Below, one piece after another: positions 18,230 to 27,387 of a stretch of DNA of 64,000 nt. Position 1 is the first letter of the stretch, and each line of letters begins with the position of its first letter. The DNA is from Actinomycetes bacterium (GTDB lineage: Bacteria > Actinomycetota > Thermoleophilia > BMS3ABIN01). The stretch is taken from NCBI GenBank assembly GCA_021791195.1, contig JAJYXB010000024.1:47681-111680 (forward strand), in the 5' to 3' direction. The notes under the pieces are model-generated. The model was not told the origin of the DNA and ran no database searches. It was given only the letters and a program-made list of their open reading frames with translations. Made by a program: the position numbers and the translations under genes.

Positions 18230-19075
18230 ATGATCGTTGACTTCCACACCCATATCTTCCCACCGGAGATCATCGCTTCCCGGACCGCGCTGGCGAAGAA
18301 GGAGAGCTGGTTTGGCCAGCTTTACGGCGACGCCACGGCGCGGATGGCCACCGCCGAGGAGCTGATCGCCGAAATGGACCGCTGCGGCATTGACATGTCG
18401 GTAGTTTGTGGTTTCGGCTTCGAGAGCCTTGACGTCTGTGCCGCATGCAACACATATGCGGCAGACGCGGTACAACGCTGGCCGGACCGCATCGCCGGTT
18501 TTGCCACGGTACCCCCGCTGGCGTCCGGCGCCATTCGGGAGCTTGAGCGCGCGGTGTCGCTGGGCCTCACGGGAATCGGGGAGCTGATGCCGGACGGCGC
18601 CGGCTTCGATCTGGCCGACACCGCATCGCTGGAGCCGCTGACCGGTTTCGCCGCCGCCCATCGCCTACCGCTGCTGGTGCATCTGAGCGAGCCTCTGGGC
18701 CGCGAATATCCGGGCAAGGGGACCGCCACTCCCGGCAAGGGATTGGCCTTTGCCAGCGCCAATCCGGATCTGACGATAGTTTTTGCACACTGGGGCGGCG
18801 GACTGCCCTTTTACGAACAGATGTGGGACGTGCGGGCGGCGCTCGCCAGCGTCTATTATGACTGCGCCGCCAGTCCGTTCCTGTATGACGCCGACATCTA
18901 TGGAGTAGCAGCGCGTATTCTCGGGGCGAAGAAGATCCTGTTTGGCAGCGACTTTCCGCTGATCTCACCCGAGCGCTATCTGCGCGACCTCGACGCTGCC
19001 GGCCTCGAGCCCGCCGCGATCGAGGCCATCATGGGCGCCAATGCGGCTGCCCTGCTCGGAGGCGACCGCCGATGA
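18230..19075 (+). CDS. Amidohydrolase-family metal-dependent hydrolase (ACMSD-like)
   Basis: A 281-residue TIM-barrel amidohydrolase. The metal-binding HxH is in VDFHTHIFPP at the N-terminus, further metal or catalytic residues are in LLVHLSEP and IVFAHWGGGLPF, and the C-terminal Asp is in LFGSDFPL. This layout matches the Amidohydro_2 group, which includes decarboxylases such as ACMSD and lactonase-like hydrolases; the substrate is not predictable. The stop overlaps larB by 4 bases (ATGA), so the two are cotranscribed. Confidence 0.82.
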   Translation: MIVDFHTHIFPPEIIASRTALAKKESWFGQLYGDATARMATAEELIAEMDRCGIDMSVVCGFGFESLDVCAACNTYAADAVQRWPDRIAGFATVPPLASGAIRELERAVSLGLTGIGELMPDGAGFDLADTASLEPLTGFAAAHRLPLLVHLSEPLGREYPGKGTATPGKGLAFASANPDLTIVFAHWGGGLPFYEQMWDVRAALASVYYDCAASPFLYDADIYGVAARILGAKKILFGSDFPLISPERYLRDLDAAGLEPAAIEAIMGANAAALLGGDRR

Positions 19076-19842
19076 ACGTCCGTGAAGTACTGAGCCGGCT
19101 GGTCGCCGGCGAGCTCAGCCTGGAAGAAGCGCAGTCGCAGCTGTCGCTGTCAGACATCCTGTCGGTCGGCGAGTTCGCCCGGCTCGATACCGGGCGCCTC
19201 GCTCGCAAGGGAGTGCCCGAGGTCATCTTTGCCCCCGGCAAGACGGTAACGCAGCTGGTCGAGATCTGCCAAAGCCTGCTGGACCGGACAGGCCGCGCCA
19301 TCGCCGCCTCGCTTTCGGACGAGCAGTGGAACGAGCTGGAGCGGCGGTTTCCCGGACAACTGGCGGTGACCAGCCGCGAGGCCGGCACGCTGGTGCTCGG
19401 CAAACCCGCAGGCGCCCCCGCGCCAACCGGTGGCAGGATCGGCATCCTCTCCGCGGGAACCGCCGATGTCCCCGCTTCGGAACAGGCGCGTATCATCGCT
19501 GAGGAGATGGGTTGTGAGGTGCTTACCGCCTATGACGTCGGCGTCGCCGGCGTGCACCGGCTGGTGGCTCCGCTGAGGACGATGATCGAAGCCGAAGTGG
19601 CCGCGGTCGTCGTGGCGGCCGGCATGGAGGGCGCGCTGCCTTCCGTAGTGGCGGGGATGGTGCCGGTGCCCGTGATCGGCCTGCCGACATCCACCGGCTA
19701 CGGGCTGGGCGGCGGCGGTGTGACGGCGCTGCTGGCGATGCTGCAAAGCTGCTGCCCCGGACTGGTCGTCGTCAATATCGACAACGGCGTTGGCGCGGGG
19801 GCCACCGCCGCGCTGATCGCTAACCGCGCCGCTGGCAGCTAG
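19072..19842 (+). CDS. larB: LarB, nickel-pincer nucleotide biosynthesis carboxylase
   Basis: LarB carboxylates and hydrolyses nicotinic acid adenine dinucleotide in the first step of the nickel-pincer cofactor of lactate racemase and related LarA enzymes. The 256-residue protein has the N-terminal helical part with LDTGRLARKGVPEVIFAPGKT and a C-terminal PurE/AIR-carboxylase-like domain with GILSAGTADVP, VVVAAGMEGALPSVVAG and PTSTGYGLGGGGVTALLAML. The length is typical. larC and larE are not next to it. It is translationally coupled to the amidohydrolase gene upstream. Confidence 0.9.
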   Translation: MNVREVLSRLVAGELSLEEAQSQLSLSDILSVGEFARLDTGRLARKGVPEVIFAPGKTVTQLVEICQSLLDRTGRAIAASLSDEQWNELERRFPGQLAVTSREAGTLVLGKPAGAPAPTGGRIGILSAGTADVPASEQARIIAEEMGCEVLTAYDVGVAGVHRLVAPLRTMIEAEVAAVVVAAGMEGALPSVVAGMVPVPVIGLPTSTGYGLGGGGVTALLAMLQSCCPGLVVVNIDNGVGAGATAALIANRAAGS

Positions 19843-19941
19843 CGCCGTCTGCGGAGATCTTGGAATAATCCTGCAAAAAGGGTAAAGAACCTCTGGCGGG
19901 CACCGATACACAAAACAGGCCGGCAAACTACCTTTCCGTCT

Positions 19942-20424
19942 ATGATTTCACTCACGCTCGCAAATGCACTGAGAGAGAATCACGAAGAGATATTGCAGCT
20001 CTGGCTCAAGTCTTTCCACGGGCACGTGGCGGAAGACTACGAGCAGATGCTCAATACGCCAATGGGACGCGCCGTGGCGACTTCGCTGCTTAACCTCGCG
20101 GTAGAGATGATGGGGGTGGAGGACTATGAGCAGCGGGACATCCTTCACCGCGCCCGCGATGCCGCCCAGGATGATGCCTTTCGCCGCACTGCCGTCGGTT
20201 TCTGCCTGCCGGATCTTGTGACCAACGCCATGGCTTTCCGCGCCGCCCTCGAGGAAACGGTCTTCAACTGTATTGAGGCGAACTCAAGCGGGGACGCGGC
20301 AGAACTCCGCAAGGCGATCATGGCCCTGAACCGCTTCGGCGACGCCCTTATCGCCGGCCAGGTCGCCGGCTGTTTCGCCTTTCACAAGTTCCGCGAGAAC
20401 GAGGCCGACAACCGGCCGGTCTGA
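19942..20424 (+). CDS. Helical protein resembling RsbR N-terminal sensor domains
   Basis: A 160-residue all-helical protein. Its start, ALRENHEEILQLWLKSF, and helix pattern resemble the RsbRD_N-type non-haem globin-like domain found at the N-terminus of stressosome and some signalling proteins, here standing alone without a STAS domain. It has no membrane segments. It is transcribed towards accA and ends 37 bases before it. The assignment is tentative and the function unknown. Confidence 0.55.
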   Translation: MISLTLANALRENHEEILQLWLKSFHGHVAEDYEQMLNTPMGRAVATSLLNLAVEMMGVEDYEQRDILHRARDAAQDDAFRRTAVGFCLPDLVTNAMAFRAALEETVFNCIEANSSGDAAELRKAIMALNRFGDALIAGQVAGCFAFHKFRENEADNRPV

Positions 20425-20461
20425 CGCCGGCACTTCGGGCCGCCGCCGGCTACCATCCGGC

Positions 20462-21460
20462 TCAGAACAGCGTCATCCCGTTTTCCTTCCACACGCCCAT
20501 CCGCCTGAACTTCTGAAACCGCTCCTGCCTGCGCACCCGTGGATGGATTGCTTCCAGCTCGCGCAGACTGTCCTCGAGCGCATCCTTCACGATTTCCGCC
20601 GCCGCTTCATGGTCCCGGTGCGCGCCGCCGCGCGGCTCCGGCAGGACACCGTCCACGGCTCCCAGCTCGATCAGGTTTGAAGAAGTCAGTTTCAGTGTCT
20701 GCGCCGCCAGGTGCGCTTCGCCGGCATCCTTCCAAAGGATGGCGGCGCATGACTCGGGCGATATTACCGAGTAAATCGAGTTTTCCAGCATCAGCACCCG
20801 GTCGGCCAGCGCCAGCGCCAGCGCGCCGCCGCTGCCACCTTCGCCGATGACGAGGGCAACCGTGGGAACGTTCAGGCGCGCCATGCAAAGCAGGCTGCGG
20901 GAGATCGCGCCGGCCTGCCCTCGCTCCTCCGCCGCCACGCCCGGGTACGCGCCGGGCGTGTCGATCATGGTAAAAACCGGGATGCCGAACTTGTCGGCCA
21001 GATTCATCAACCGCTGCGCCTTGCGGTAGCCCTCCGGGCGGGGCATGCCGAAGTTGCGGCGGGTCCGCGCCCCGAGGTCACGGCCTTTCTGGTGGCCGAT
21101 GACCATGATCGTGCGACCCATGTATGCCGCTAGGCCGCCGACGATCGCGGGGTCGTCCCCAAAACAGCGGTCACCGCGCAGCTCGATGAATCCGGGGAAC
21201 ATGAGATGAATATAGTCGAGCGTGTAAGGGCGCTTTGGATGGCGCGCCAGCTCGACCTTGTCCCAAACCGCCCGGTCGAGCTGGCGGTTGCGGTTGAGCT
21301 CAATCAGCCGGTGGCTGATCTTCGCTATCTCGTCTTTAAGATGAACGCCGGGAAGGGTTGGCAAACGCCTTAATTCTGTCAAGCGCTTGCGCAAGCGTCC
21401 CTCTTCGTCCTGGACGGCTTTCTTCTTCTTCCCAAAGGGGCTCAAGGGCACAGGCGACAC
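20462..21460 (-). CDS. accA: Acetyl-CoA carboxylase carboxyltransferase subunit alpha
   Basis: AccA and AccD form the carboxyltransferase that moves CO2 from biotin to acetyl-CoA, giving malonyl-CoA. Signatures: ARHPKRPYTLDYIHLMFPGF, IGHQKGRD, RRNFGMPRPEGYRKA, DTPGAYPG and GEGGSGGALALALADRV. The start is uncertain: a GTG at 21460 gives VSPVPLSPFGKKKK, and an ATG at 21508 is also open. Either way it overlaps the end of accD by more than 100 bases. It is the last gene of the fatty-acid cluster. accB and accC are not in the window. Confidence 0.9.
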   Translation of the reverse strand: MSPVPLSPFGKKKKAVQDEEGRLRKRLTELRRLPTLPGVHLKDEIAKISHRLIELNRNRQLDRAVWDKVELARHPKRPYTLDYIHLMFPGFIELRGDRCFGDDPAIVGGLAAYMGRTIMVIGHQKGRDLGARTRRNFGMPRPEGYRKAQRLMNLADKFGIPVFTMIDTPGAYPGVAAEERGQAGAISRSLLCMARLNVPTVALVIGEGGSGGALALALADRVLMLENSIYSVISPESCAAILWKDAGEAHLAAQTLKLTSSNLIELGAVDGVLPEPRGGAHRDHEAAAEIVKDALEDSLRELEAIHPRVRRQERFQKFRRMGVWKENGMTLF

Positions 21461-22286
21461 CCCCTTCCAGCATTCCCAGGATCTGCACCAGCCGGTCCTT
21501 GAGTTCAAGACGGGAGATGATCATGTCCACCTGGCCGTGGTCCAGATTGGACTCGGCGCGGCCGAAATCATCCGGCAGCTTCTCCTTGATCGTCTGCTCG
21601 ATCACCCGCGGGCCGGAAAAACAAAGCAGCGCCCCCGGCTCGGCGATGATGACGTCGGCGAGCGTGGCGAAGCTGGCCATGACCCCACCAGTCGTCGGAT
21701 GAGTCAAAACGGTGACGAAGGGCACCGGCACTCCGCCCAGCAGCTCTACGGCGCAGGTGGTTTTTGCCATCTGCAGCAGCGAGAGGATGCCTTCCTGCAT
21801 CCGCGCGCCACCGGAAGCGCAGATGGCGACCAGCGGGAAGTGCGTGTCGATCGCCGTTTCGACGGCGCGCCAGAACTTCTCACCAACGACGCTGCCCATG
21901 CTGCCGCCAAGAAAGCTGAAATCCATCACCGCAAGCACCACATCCATCTTGTGGATGCGGCAGGTGCCCGTGATCATCGCCTCAGCCAGGCCGGTTTCAT
22001 ACTCAGCCTCCTCGATGCGTTCGGGATAGGGTCTGAGATCGAAGAATTCGAGAGGATCGGCTGAGCGCAGGTTGCCGGCGATCTCGCCCCAGGTGCCGCT
22101 GTCGACCAACTGGGCAACACGTTCGCGGGCACCGACACGGAAATGGTTGCCACACTCCGGGCAGACGCGCAGGTTCGCCTCCAGCTGCTCGGAACTCAGC
22201 AGCTGTTTGCAGGCCGGGCAGCTCTGGGCTCCCCCGAAAGTGCTGTCGCCGCCGCGGCGGCTGATGTCAACCGAGACTCGCGCCAC
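21336..22286 (-). CDS. accD: Acetyl-CoA carboxylase carboxyltransferase subunit beta
   Basis: This 316-residue partner of AccA has the N-terminal zinc ribbon (CPACKQLL and CPECGNHF, Cys-x2-Cys pairs about 16 residues apart) followed by the crotonase-fold carboxyltransferase domain with VLAVMDFSFLGGSMGSVVGEK region motifs, ICASGGARMQEG and HPTTGGVMASFA. The C-terminus runs beneath the start of accA, an unusually long overlap. It lies 12 bases downstream of fabF. Confidence 0.93.
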   Translation of the reverse strand: MARVSVDISRRGGDSTFGGAQSCPACKQLLSSEQLEANLRVCPECGNHFRVGARERVAQLVDSGTWGEIAGNLRSADPLEFFDLRPYPERIEEAEYETGLAEAMITGTCRIHKMDVVLAVMDFSFLGGSMGSVVGEKFWRAVETAIDTHFPLVAICASGGARMQEGILSLLQMAKTTCAVELLGGVPVPFVTVLTHPTTGGVMASFATLADVIIAEPGALLCFSGPRVIEQTIKEKLPDDFGRAESNLDHGQVDMIISRLELKDRLVQILGMLEGGVACALEPLWEEEESRPGRRGTLAQALDRIKAFANPSRRSS

Positions 22287-22298
22287 CGGATGCCTCCG

Positions 22299-23534
22299 TC
22301 AGACGGCCCGAAAGATCAGGGTCACGTTATGGCCGCCGAACCCGAAGGAGTTGGAGGCGGCCACTTCGATCTGCTGGCTGCGCGCGTGATTGGGCACGTA
22401 GTCCAGGTCACATTCCGGGTCGGGATTGTCGAGGTTGATTGTCGGCGGGATCACGCCGTTGTCGATCGCCAGCACGCAGGCGGCAGCCTCCAGGGCGCCG
22501 GATGCCCCCAGGCAGTGCCCCATCATCGATTTGGTGGAGCTCACCGCCACCTTGCCCGCGTGGTCGCCCAGCGCCTGCTTGATGCTGAGCGTCTCGATCC
22601 TGTCGCCCGGCGGCGTGGAAGTACCGTGAGCGTTGATGTAGTCGATGTCGGCTGGTTTGAGCCCCGCCTCCTGCAGCGCCGCCAGCATCGCGCGCGCCTG
22701 GTTCTCGCCGCTGGGCTCCGGCAGGCTCATGTGAAACGCATCCGCCGTCATGCCGTAACCAACCACCTCTGCCAGGATGCGGGCGCCGCGCGCCAGGGCC
22801 CGCTCCCGCTCTTCCAGCACCAGGATCGCCGAACCTTCACCCATCACAAAGCCGTCGCGGCCGCTGTCGAACGGCCGGCTGGCCCTCTCTGGCTCATCGT
22901 TGCGAGCCGAGAGCGCGCCCATCTGGGCAAAGGCGGCGATTCCTACCGGGCTGATGGAAGCCTCGCTGCCGCCGGTCAGCATGACGTCGGCTGCGCCGCG
23001 CTTCACGATCTCGAAGGCGTCGCCGATGGCGTTGGCCGCAGCGGAACAGGCCGTGCAGACGGTGCTGACCGGCCCGCGCGCTCCCAGGTGTATCGATACC
23101 TGGGCGGAGGCCATGTTGGCGATTTCCATGGGGATGAAGAAGGGGCTGATCCGGTCAGGGCCCTTCTCCAGCAGCACCGCCGTTTCCTTTTCAAAAGTCT
23201 TGACGCCGCCGATGCCACTTGCCACCAGGACGCCGATGTTCTCGGCATCGGCAGCCACGTCCAGGCCCGCGTTTTCAGCCGCCCTGCCCGCGGCGGCAAC
23301 CGAGAGCTGCGCAAAGCGGTCCATCCGCCGGGCGCTCTTCCGGTCCACGTAGTCGGTCGGCTCGAAGTCTTTGACCTCCGCGGCGATGCGCACCTTGTAA
23401 CCGCTGGCATCGAACTGGGTAATCGGACCGACGCCTGACCTGCCAGTCGACAGCGACTGCCAGTATTCATCGATGCCGATCCCGAGCGGCGATATGATGC
23501 CCATGCCGGTTATGACTACGCGCCGCTGGTTCAT
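22299..23534 (-). CDS. fabF: Beta-ketoacyl-ACP synthase II
   Basis: FabF condenses malonyl-ACP with growing acyl-ACP. The 411-residue thiolase-fold enzyme has the catalytic Cys in CTACSAAANAIGDAF, and the two active-site His in NAHGTSTPPGD and KSMMGHCLGASGA. It starts with RRVVITGMGIISPLG. The start overlaps the fabG stop by 4 bases. In most bacteria acpP sits between fabG and fabF; here there is no room for it. Confidence 0.95.
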   Translation of the reverse strand: MNQRRVVITGMGIISPLGIGIDEYWQSLSTGRSGVGPITQFDASGYKVRIAAEVKDFEPTDYVDRKSARRMDRFAQLSVAAAGRAAENAGLDVAADAENIGVLVASGIGGVKTFEKETAVLLEKGPDRISPFFIPMEIANMASAQVSIHLGARGPVSTVCTACSAAANAIGDAFEIVKRGAADVMLTGGSEASISPVGIAAFAQMGALSARNDEPERASRPFDSGRDGFVMGEGSAILVLEERERALARGARILAEVVGYGMTADAFHMSLPEPSGENQARAMLAALQEAGLKPADIDYINAHGTSTPPGDRIETLSIKQALGDHAGKVAVSSTKSMMGHCLGASGALEAAACVLAIDNGVIPPTINLDNPDPECDLDYVPNHARSQQIEVAASNSFGFGGHNVTLIFRAV

Positions 23535-24286
23535 ATGCCCAATCCTCCATCGACGGGAATGACGGCGCCGGTGATATATCCGGCCGCCGGCGATGCCAGG
23601 AAGGCGATGACGCTGGCGATCTCTTCGGGAGCCGCCAGGCGGGCAAGTGGCGTTCTACCCACAATCTGTTCTTTCATCGCCTCGGGAAGCGCCGCGGTCA
23701 TATCGGTTTCCACGTAGCCGGGAGCCACCGCGTTGACGCGCACGCCCCGGGGCCCCAGCTCCCGCGCCAAAGATTTGGTCAATCCAATGAGTCCGGCTTT
23801 GGCAGCCGCGTAGTTGGCCTGGCCGGCATTGCCCCGCCGGCCGATAACGCTGGACACATTGATGATGGCGCCGCCACGGGCTTTCATCATGCCGCGGGCA
23901 ACCGCCCTGCTCAGCAGAAAAGCGCCCCGGAGGCTGGTGGCGATCACGGCGTCGAAATCCTCCGGACTCATACGGGCCAGGAGCGTGTCTCTGGTGATGC
24001 CGGCGTTGTTGACCAGTATCGTGGTCTTGCCAAGCTCCGCTTCGACCGCTTCCACCATCGCGCTGACCTGGCCGGCGTCGGCTACGTCCGCCTGCACCGG
24101 CAGCAGCCGGACGCCGCTGCCGCTGAGGCTGGCCGCCAGCGCCTGCGCTGCCTCGCGGCTGCTTTGATAATTGATCGCCACGTCCGCGCCCGCGGCAGCC
24201 AGCGCCGCCACGGTCGCTGCGCCGATGCCCCGCGAGGCGCCGGTGACAAGCGCGATCTGTCCTTTCAGTTCCAAAGTCTGGTCCAT
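23531..24286 (-). CDS. fabG: 3-oxoacyl-ACP reductase
   Basis: FabG reduces beta-ketoacyl-ACP with NADPH. The 251-residue short-chain dehydrogenase has the nucleotide motif TGASRGIGAA, NNAGITRD, the catalytic Ser/Tyr/Lys in NVSSVIG and QANYAAAKAGL, and the C-terminal PVDGGLGI. I start at 24286 (MDQTLELKGQ); the frame reaches 24325 but the extra 13 residues are not family-like. Coupled to fabF by a 4-base overlap. Confidence 0.93.
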   Translation of the reverse strand: MDQTLELKGQIALVTGASRGIGAATVAALAAAGADVAINYQSSREAAQALAASLSGSGVRLLPVQADVADAGQVSAMVEAVEAELGKTTILVNNAGITRDTLLARMSPEDFDAVIATSLRGAFLLSRAVARGMMKARGGAIINVSSVIGRRGNAGQANYAAAKAGLIGLTKSLARELGPRGVRVNAVAPGYVETDMTAALPEAMKEQIVGRTPLARLAAPEEIASVIAFLASPAAGYITGAVIPVDGGLGI

Positions 24287-24334
24287 ATCAATGAATAATC
24301 TAGCAAAACCGGCGCCCCTCCTCACACCGAATTC

Positions 24335-25264
24335 TCAGCCGGACGCCGCCAGGGCTTCCAGCGCCTGCCCGATACTCGCCAGGTCTGAGGCGCTGGCTGT
24401 TCTGGCCCCGCGGTCTATCCTGCGGATCAGGCCGCTAAGGATCTTGCCGTTGCCGACTTCCAGAAACCTGTCAAAGCCGCCGGCGATCAGCTTTTCCACA
24501 GCCGTGCGCCAGCGGACCGGTGAGGTGATCTGGTTTACCAGCAGCTGCGGCAAAGCGGCAGCGTCTTCAAAGTCGCAGCTGATGGAGGAGAAAAACGGCG
24601 GCCGCGGCTCGCTGAAGCGAATCGTGGCCAGAGTCTCGCGCATCGCGGCGGCCGCCGGCTGCATCAACGGGCTATGGAAGGCGCCGCTCACCGCCAGCTC
24701 GACGGTTTTCTTTGCGCCGGCAGTTTTTGCCTGGCCGATCGCCAGCTGCACCGCCTCTTTCTCCCCGCTGATCACAAGCTGGCCGGGGGAGTTATAGTTC
24801 ACCGGCCAAACATCGCCTGCTTCCTCACAGATCGCCTCCACCTGTGCGTCTGCCATGCCCAGGATCGCCGCCATCGACCCCGGCCGCGCGGCGGCGGCCG
24901 CGCTCATGACCTCTCCGCGCCGCGCAACCAGCCGCAGCCCGGTTTCGAAATCAAAGGCGCCGCATGCCTCCAGGGCGCTGTACTCGCCGAGGCTGTGGCC
25001 CAGCACCGCCTCGCCGGCGACTCCGCGCTCACGGAGCGCTGACATGACCGCGGCGCTGTTGACGTAGAGAGCCGCCTGGGCAAAAGTGGTCTGGTTGAGC
25101 TTTTCTTCCGGCCCGTTGAATGAGAGGCTGGCGACGTCCCAGCCAAGAATCTCGCCGGCGAGGTGATAAATCTCCGCGGCCGCATCGCTTTCCCGGGCAA
25201 GCACGGCCCCCATGCCGACTGCCTGGGAGCCCTGTCCGGGAAAAACTAGCGCCAGCTTCGCCAT
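24335..25264 (-). CDS. fabD: Malonyl-CoA:ACP transacylase
   Basis: FabD loads malonyl groups onto ACP. The 309-residue protein begins AKLALVFPGQGSQAVGMG, has the nucleophilic Ser in LGHSLGEYSAL, and the catalytic His in SGAFHSPLM. Length and motifs are standard. Its expected substrate carrier, AcpP, is not encoded in this cluster. Confidence 0.94.
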   Translation of the reverse strand: MAKLALVFPGQGSQAVGMGAVLARESDAAAEIYHLAGEILGWDVASLSFNGPEEKLNQTTFAQAALYVNSAAVMSALRERGVAGEAVLGHSLGEYSALEACGAFDFETGLRLVARRGEVMSAAAAARPGSMAAILGMADAQVEAICEEAGDVWPVNYNSPGQLVISGEKEAVQLAIGQAKTAGAKKTVELAVSGAFHSPLMQPAAAAMRETLATIRFSEPRPPFFSSISCDFEDAAALPQLLVNQITSPVRWRTAVEKLIAGGFDRFLEVGNGKILSGLIRRIDRGARTASASDLASIGQALEALAASG

Positions 25265-25280
25265 CGGCCCGCCTACCCGC

Positions 25281-26243
25281 CTACCGGCGCAGGGACAGCC
25301 TGGAGGGCAGCTCCGCGGCCAGGCTTTCGGCTTCTGACACCAGCTCGGCGATGATCGCCGCCGCCGGCTGCGCTTTCTCCACCAGCGCCACGCTCTGACC
25401 CGCCATCATCGAGCCTTCTTTTGTGTCGCCGTCACGCATGGCTTCCCGCAGTTTGCCCAGCCCCAGATTTTCCACATCCATGGCGGAGCACTGTCCGGCC
25501 AGATATTTTCGCTCCCACTCATCATAGACACCGGCAAGCCGGTTCTTGATCGCGCGTACCGGATAACCGATGCAGCGCGCCGTCACAGCGGTGGCGCGAT
25601 CGCCGGCCTTGAGAAACTTTTCCTTGACGTCCGGATGCACGGTGCATTCCTCCGCCACCACGAAGCGAGTGCCCAGCTGCACGCCTTCAGCGCCCAGCGC
25701 AAAAGCAGCCACGACGCCGGCGCCGTCGGCAATGCCCCCCGCCGCGATCACCGGGATGCTGACGCTGCGCGCCACCAGCGGTGTCAGCACCATCGTCGTC
25801 GTCTCGCCGATGTGGCCGCCAGACTCCGAGCCCTCGGCGATGATGGCGTCCGCTCCCTGCTGCTCCGCCCGGCGGGCTATGGCCACCGCCGCCACTACCG
25901 GCAGCACCTTGATCCCCCTGGCTTTCATCCCGGGGATGACCGCGGTGCTCTTCACGGCGCCCAGAGTGACCACCGGCGGCGCCTCGGCCAGCACCACCTC
26001 CATCTGCTGCTCGAATTCGGGATTGATCATGATCAGATTGACGCCGAAGGGGCGGCTGGTGAGCTTGCGCGCCGCGGCGATCTCCTGGCGCAGCAGGTCC
26101 GCCGGCATGGCGCCGGCGCCGATAATGCCCAGGCCGCCTCCGTTGGAGACGGCGGCAGCCAGGCTGGCGTCGCTGACCCAGGTCATCCCGCCCTGCAGGA
26201 TGGGGTGCTCGATATCAAGAAGTTCACAGACCCTGTTTGACAA
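25281..26243 (-). CDS. fabK: Enoyl-ACP reductase II, FMN-dependent
   Basis: FabK is the flavin-dependent alternative to FabI for the last reduction of the fatty-acid cycle. The 320-residue TIM-barrel shows the N-terminal HPILQGGMTWVSDASLAAAV pattern, AEGSESGGHIGE (FMN phosphate and catalytic His region), VIAAGGIADG and ALGAEGVQLGTRF. It belongs to the 2-nitropropane dioxygenase superfamily, so a relaxed function is possible, but its place between fabD and fabH supports FabK. Confidence 0.87.
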   Translation of the reverse strand: MSNRVCELLDIEHPILQGGMTWVSDASLAAAVSNGGGLGIIGAGAMPADLLRQEIAAARKLTSRPFGVNLIMINPEFEQQMEVVLAEAPPVVTLGAVKSTAVIPGMKARGIKVLPVVAAVAIARRAEQQGADAIIAEGSESGGHIGETTTMVLTPLVARSVSIPVIAAGGIADGAGVVAAFALGAEGVQLGTRFVVAEECTVHPDVKEKFLKAGDRATAVTARCIGYPVRAIKNRLAGVYDEWERKYLAGQCSAMDVENLGLGKLREAMRDGDTKEGSMMAGQSVALVEKAQPAAAIIAELVSEAESLAAELPSRLSLRR

Positions 26244-26339
26244 GATTCCTTTTCTCCACTGTTTCGTCTACGGACGGCTGCACGCCGGCAGCCGATCCAG
26301 GTTATTCCGCGCGGCGTCCGCGGGCGGCGCGAAAAAAAA

Positions 26340-27329
26340 TCACCAGCGCATCAGGCACGATCCCCACGACAGGCCGCCGCCGAAGCCGACCATCAGCACC
26401 AGGTCTCCCTTTTTCAGGCGGCCCTCCCGCTCCGCTTCGTCCAGACAGAGCGGAATCGAGGCACAGGAAGTGTTGCCGTAGCGCTCGAGATTGGAGAAAA
26501 CCTTTTCCGGCGGGATGCCCAGCTTGCGGGCCGCCGCGTCGATTATGCGTATGTTGGCCTGGTGCGGGACGAAAATGTCCACATCCTCCACCCGGTGACC
26601 ACTCCGCTCCAGCAGCTGGCTGGATGACGCCTGGATCACCCGGGTCGCGAACCTGAACACCTCGCGGCCGTTCATCCTGAGAAAATGCAGCCGCTCGGCC
26701 ACGGTCTCCTCGCTGGCCGGCAGCCTCGAGCCGCCAGCCGGCAGACTAAGCTCACCAGCGCCCGCGGGGTCATTGCCCAGGTCGAATCCGATGATGCCTT
26801 CCTCGCCGTCTGCGGCTGGCTCCAGCAGCACCGCGCCGGCGCCATCGCCGAACAGCACGGCGGTAGCGCGGTCGGACCAGTCTATCATCTTGGATACCAC
26901 CTCCGCACCTATCACCAGCACCCTGTCGGCCTGGCCGGAGACGATGAAAGCATTCGCCACGGAAAGGGCGTAGATGAATCCGGTGCACGCGGCTGAAAGG
27001 TCGAACGCCGCCGTGCCCTCGGCACCGATGGCGCCCGAGATCAGCGATGCCGTAGACGGGAAGAGCATGTCGGGCGAAAGGCTGGCGACGATGATCAGGT
27101 CCAGCTCGCCGGGAGCAACCCCGGCTGCCTCCAGCACGCGGCGGGCCGCCCGGGCGCCCAGGTCGGAGGCGGCTTCCCCGTTTTCAGCGATGCGGCGCTC
27201 ACGGATGCCGGTGCGGGTGGAGATCCATTCATCCGAAGTGTCCAGTTCCAGCGAAAGGTCGTCATTCGTGACGACCCGCTGCGGCACAAAGGTGCCGACC
27301 GCGGAGATTTTAGCGCGGCGGGAGCTCAC
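26340..27329 (-). CDS. fabH: Beta-ketoacyl-ACP synthase III
   Basis: FabH starts fatty-acid synthesis by condensing acetyl- or branched-acyl-CoA with malonyl-ACP. The 329-residue enzyme shows the triad Cys (DLSAACTGFIYAL), His (FVPHQANIRI) and Asn (YGNTSCASIP) and ends in GFGGGLSWGSCLMRW. plsX, a frequent neighbour, is absent. Lies between fabZ and fabK in the same direction. Confidence 0.94.
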   Translation of the reverse strand: MSSRRAKISAVGTFVPQRVVTNDDLSLELDTSDEWISTRTGIRERRIAENGEAASDLGARAARRVLEAAGVAPGELDLIIVASLSPDMLFPSTASLISGAIGAEGTAAFDLSAACTGFIYALSVANAFIVSGQADRVLVIGAEVVSKMIDWSDRATAVLFGDGAGAVLLEPAADGEEGIIGFDLGNDPAGAGELSLPAGGSRLPASEETVAERLHFLRMNGREVFRFATRVIQASSSQLLERSGHRVEDVDIFVPHQANIRIIDAAARKLGIPPEKVFSNLERYGNTSCASIPLCLDEAEREGRLKKGDLVLMVGFGGGLSWGSCLMRW

Positions 27330-27387
27330 AAAGCACGGCTGCCGGGAGGCTGGCGGGATGAATCAAACAGTGTCGTTCCGCCGATTC

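Noticed and set aside
22143..23438. 431-residue plus-strand open frame across accD and fabF
   Set aside because: It is antisense to two clear genes and has no recognisable domain.
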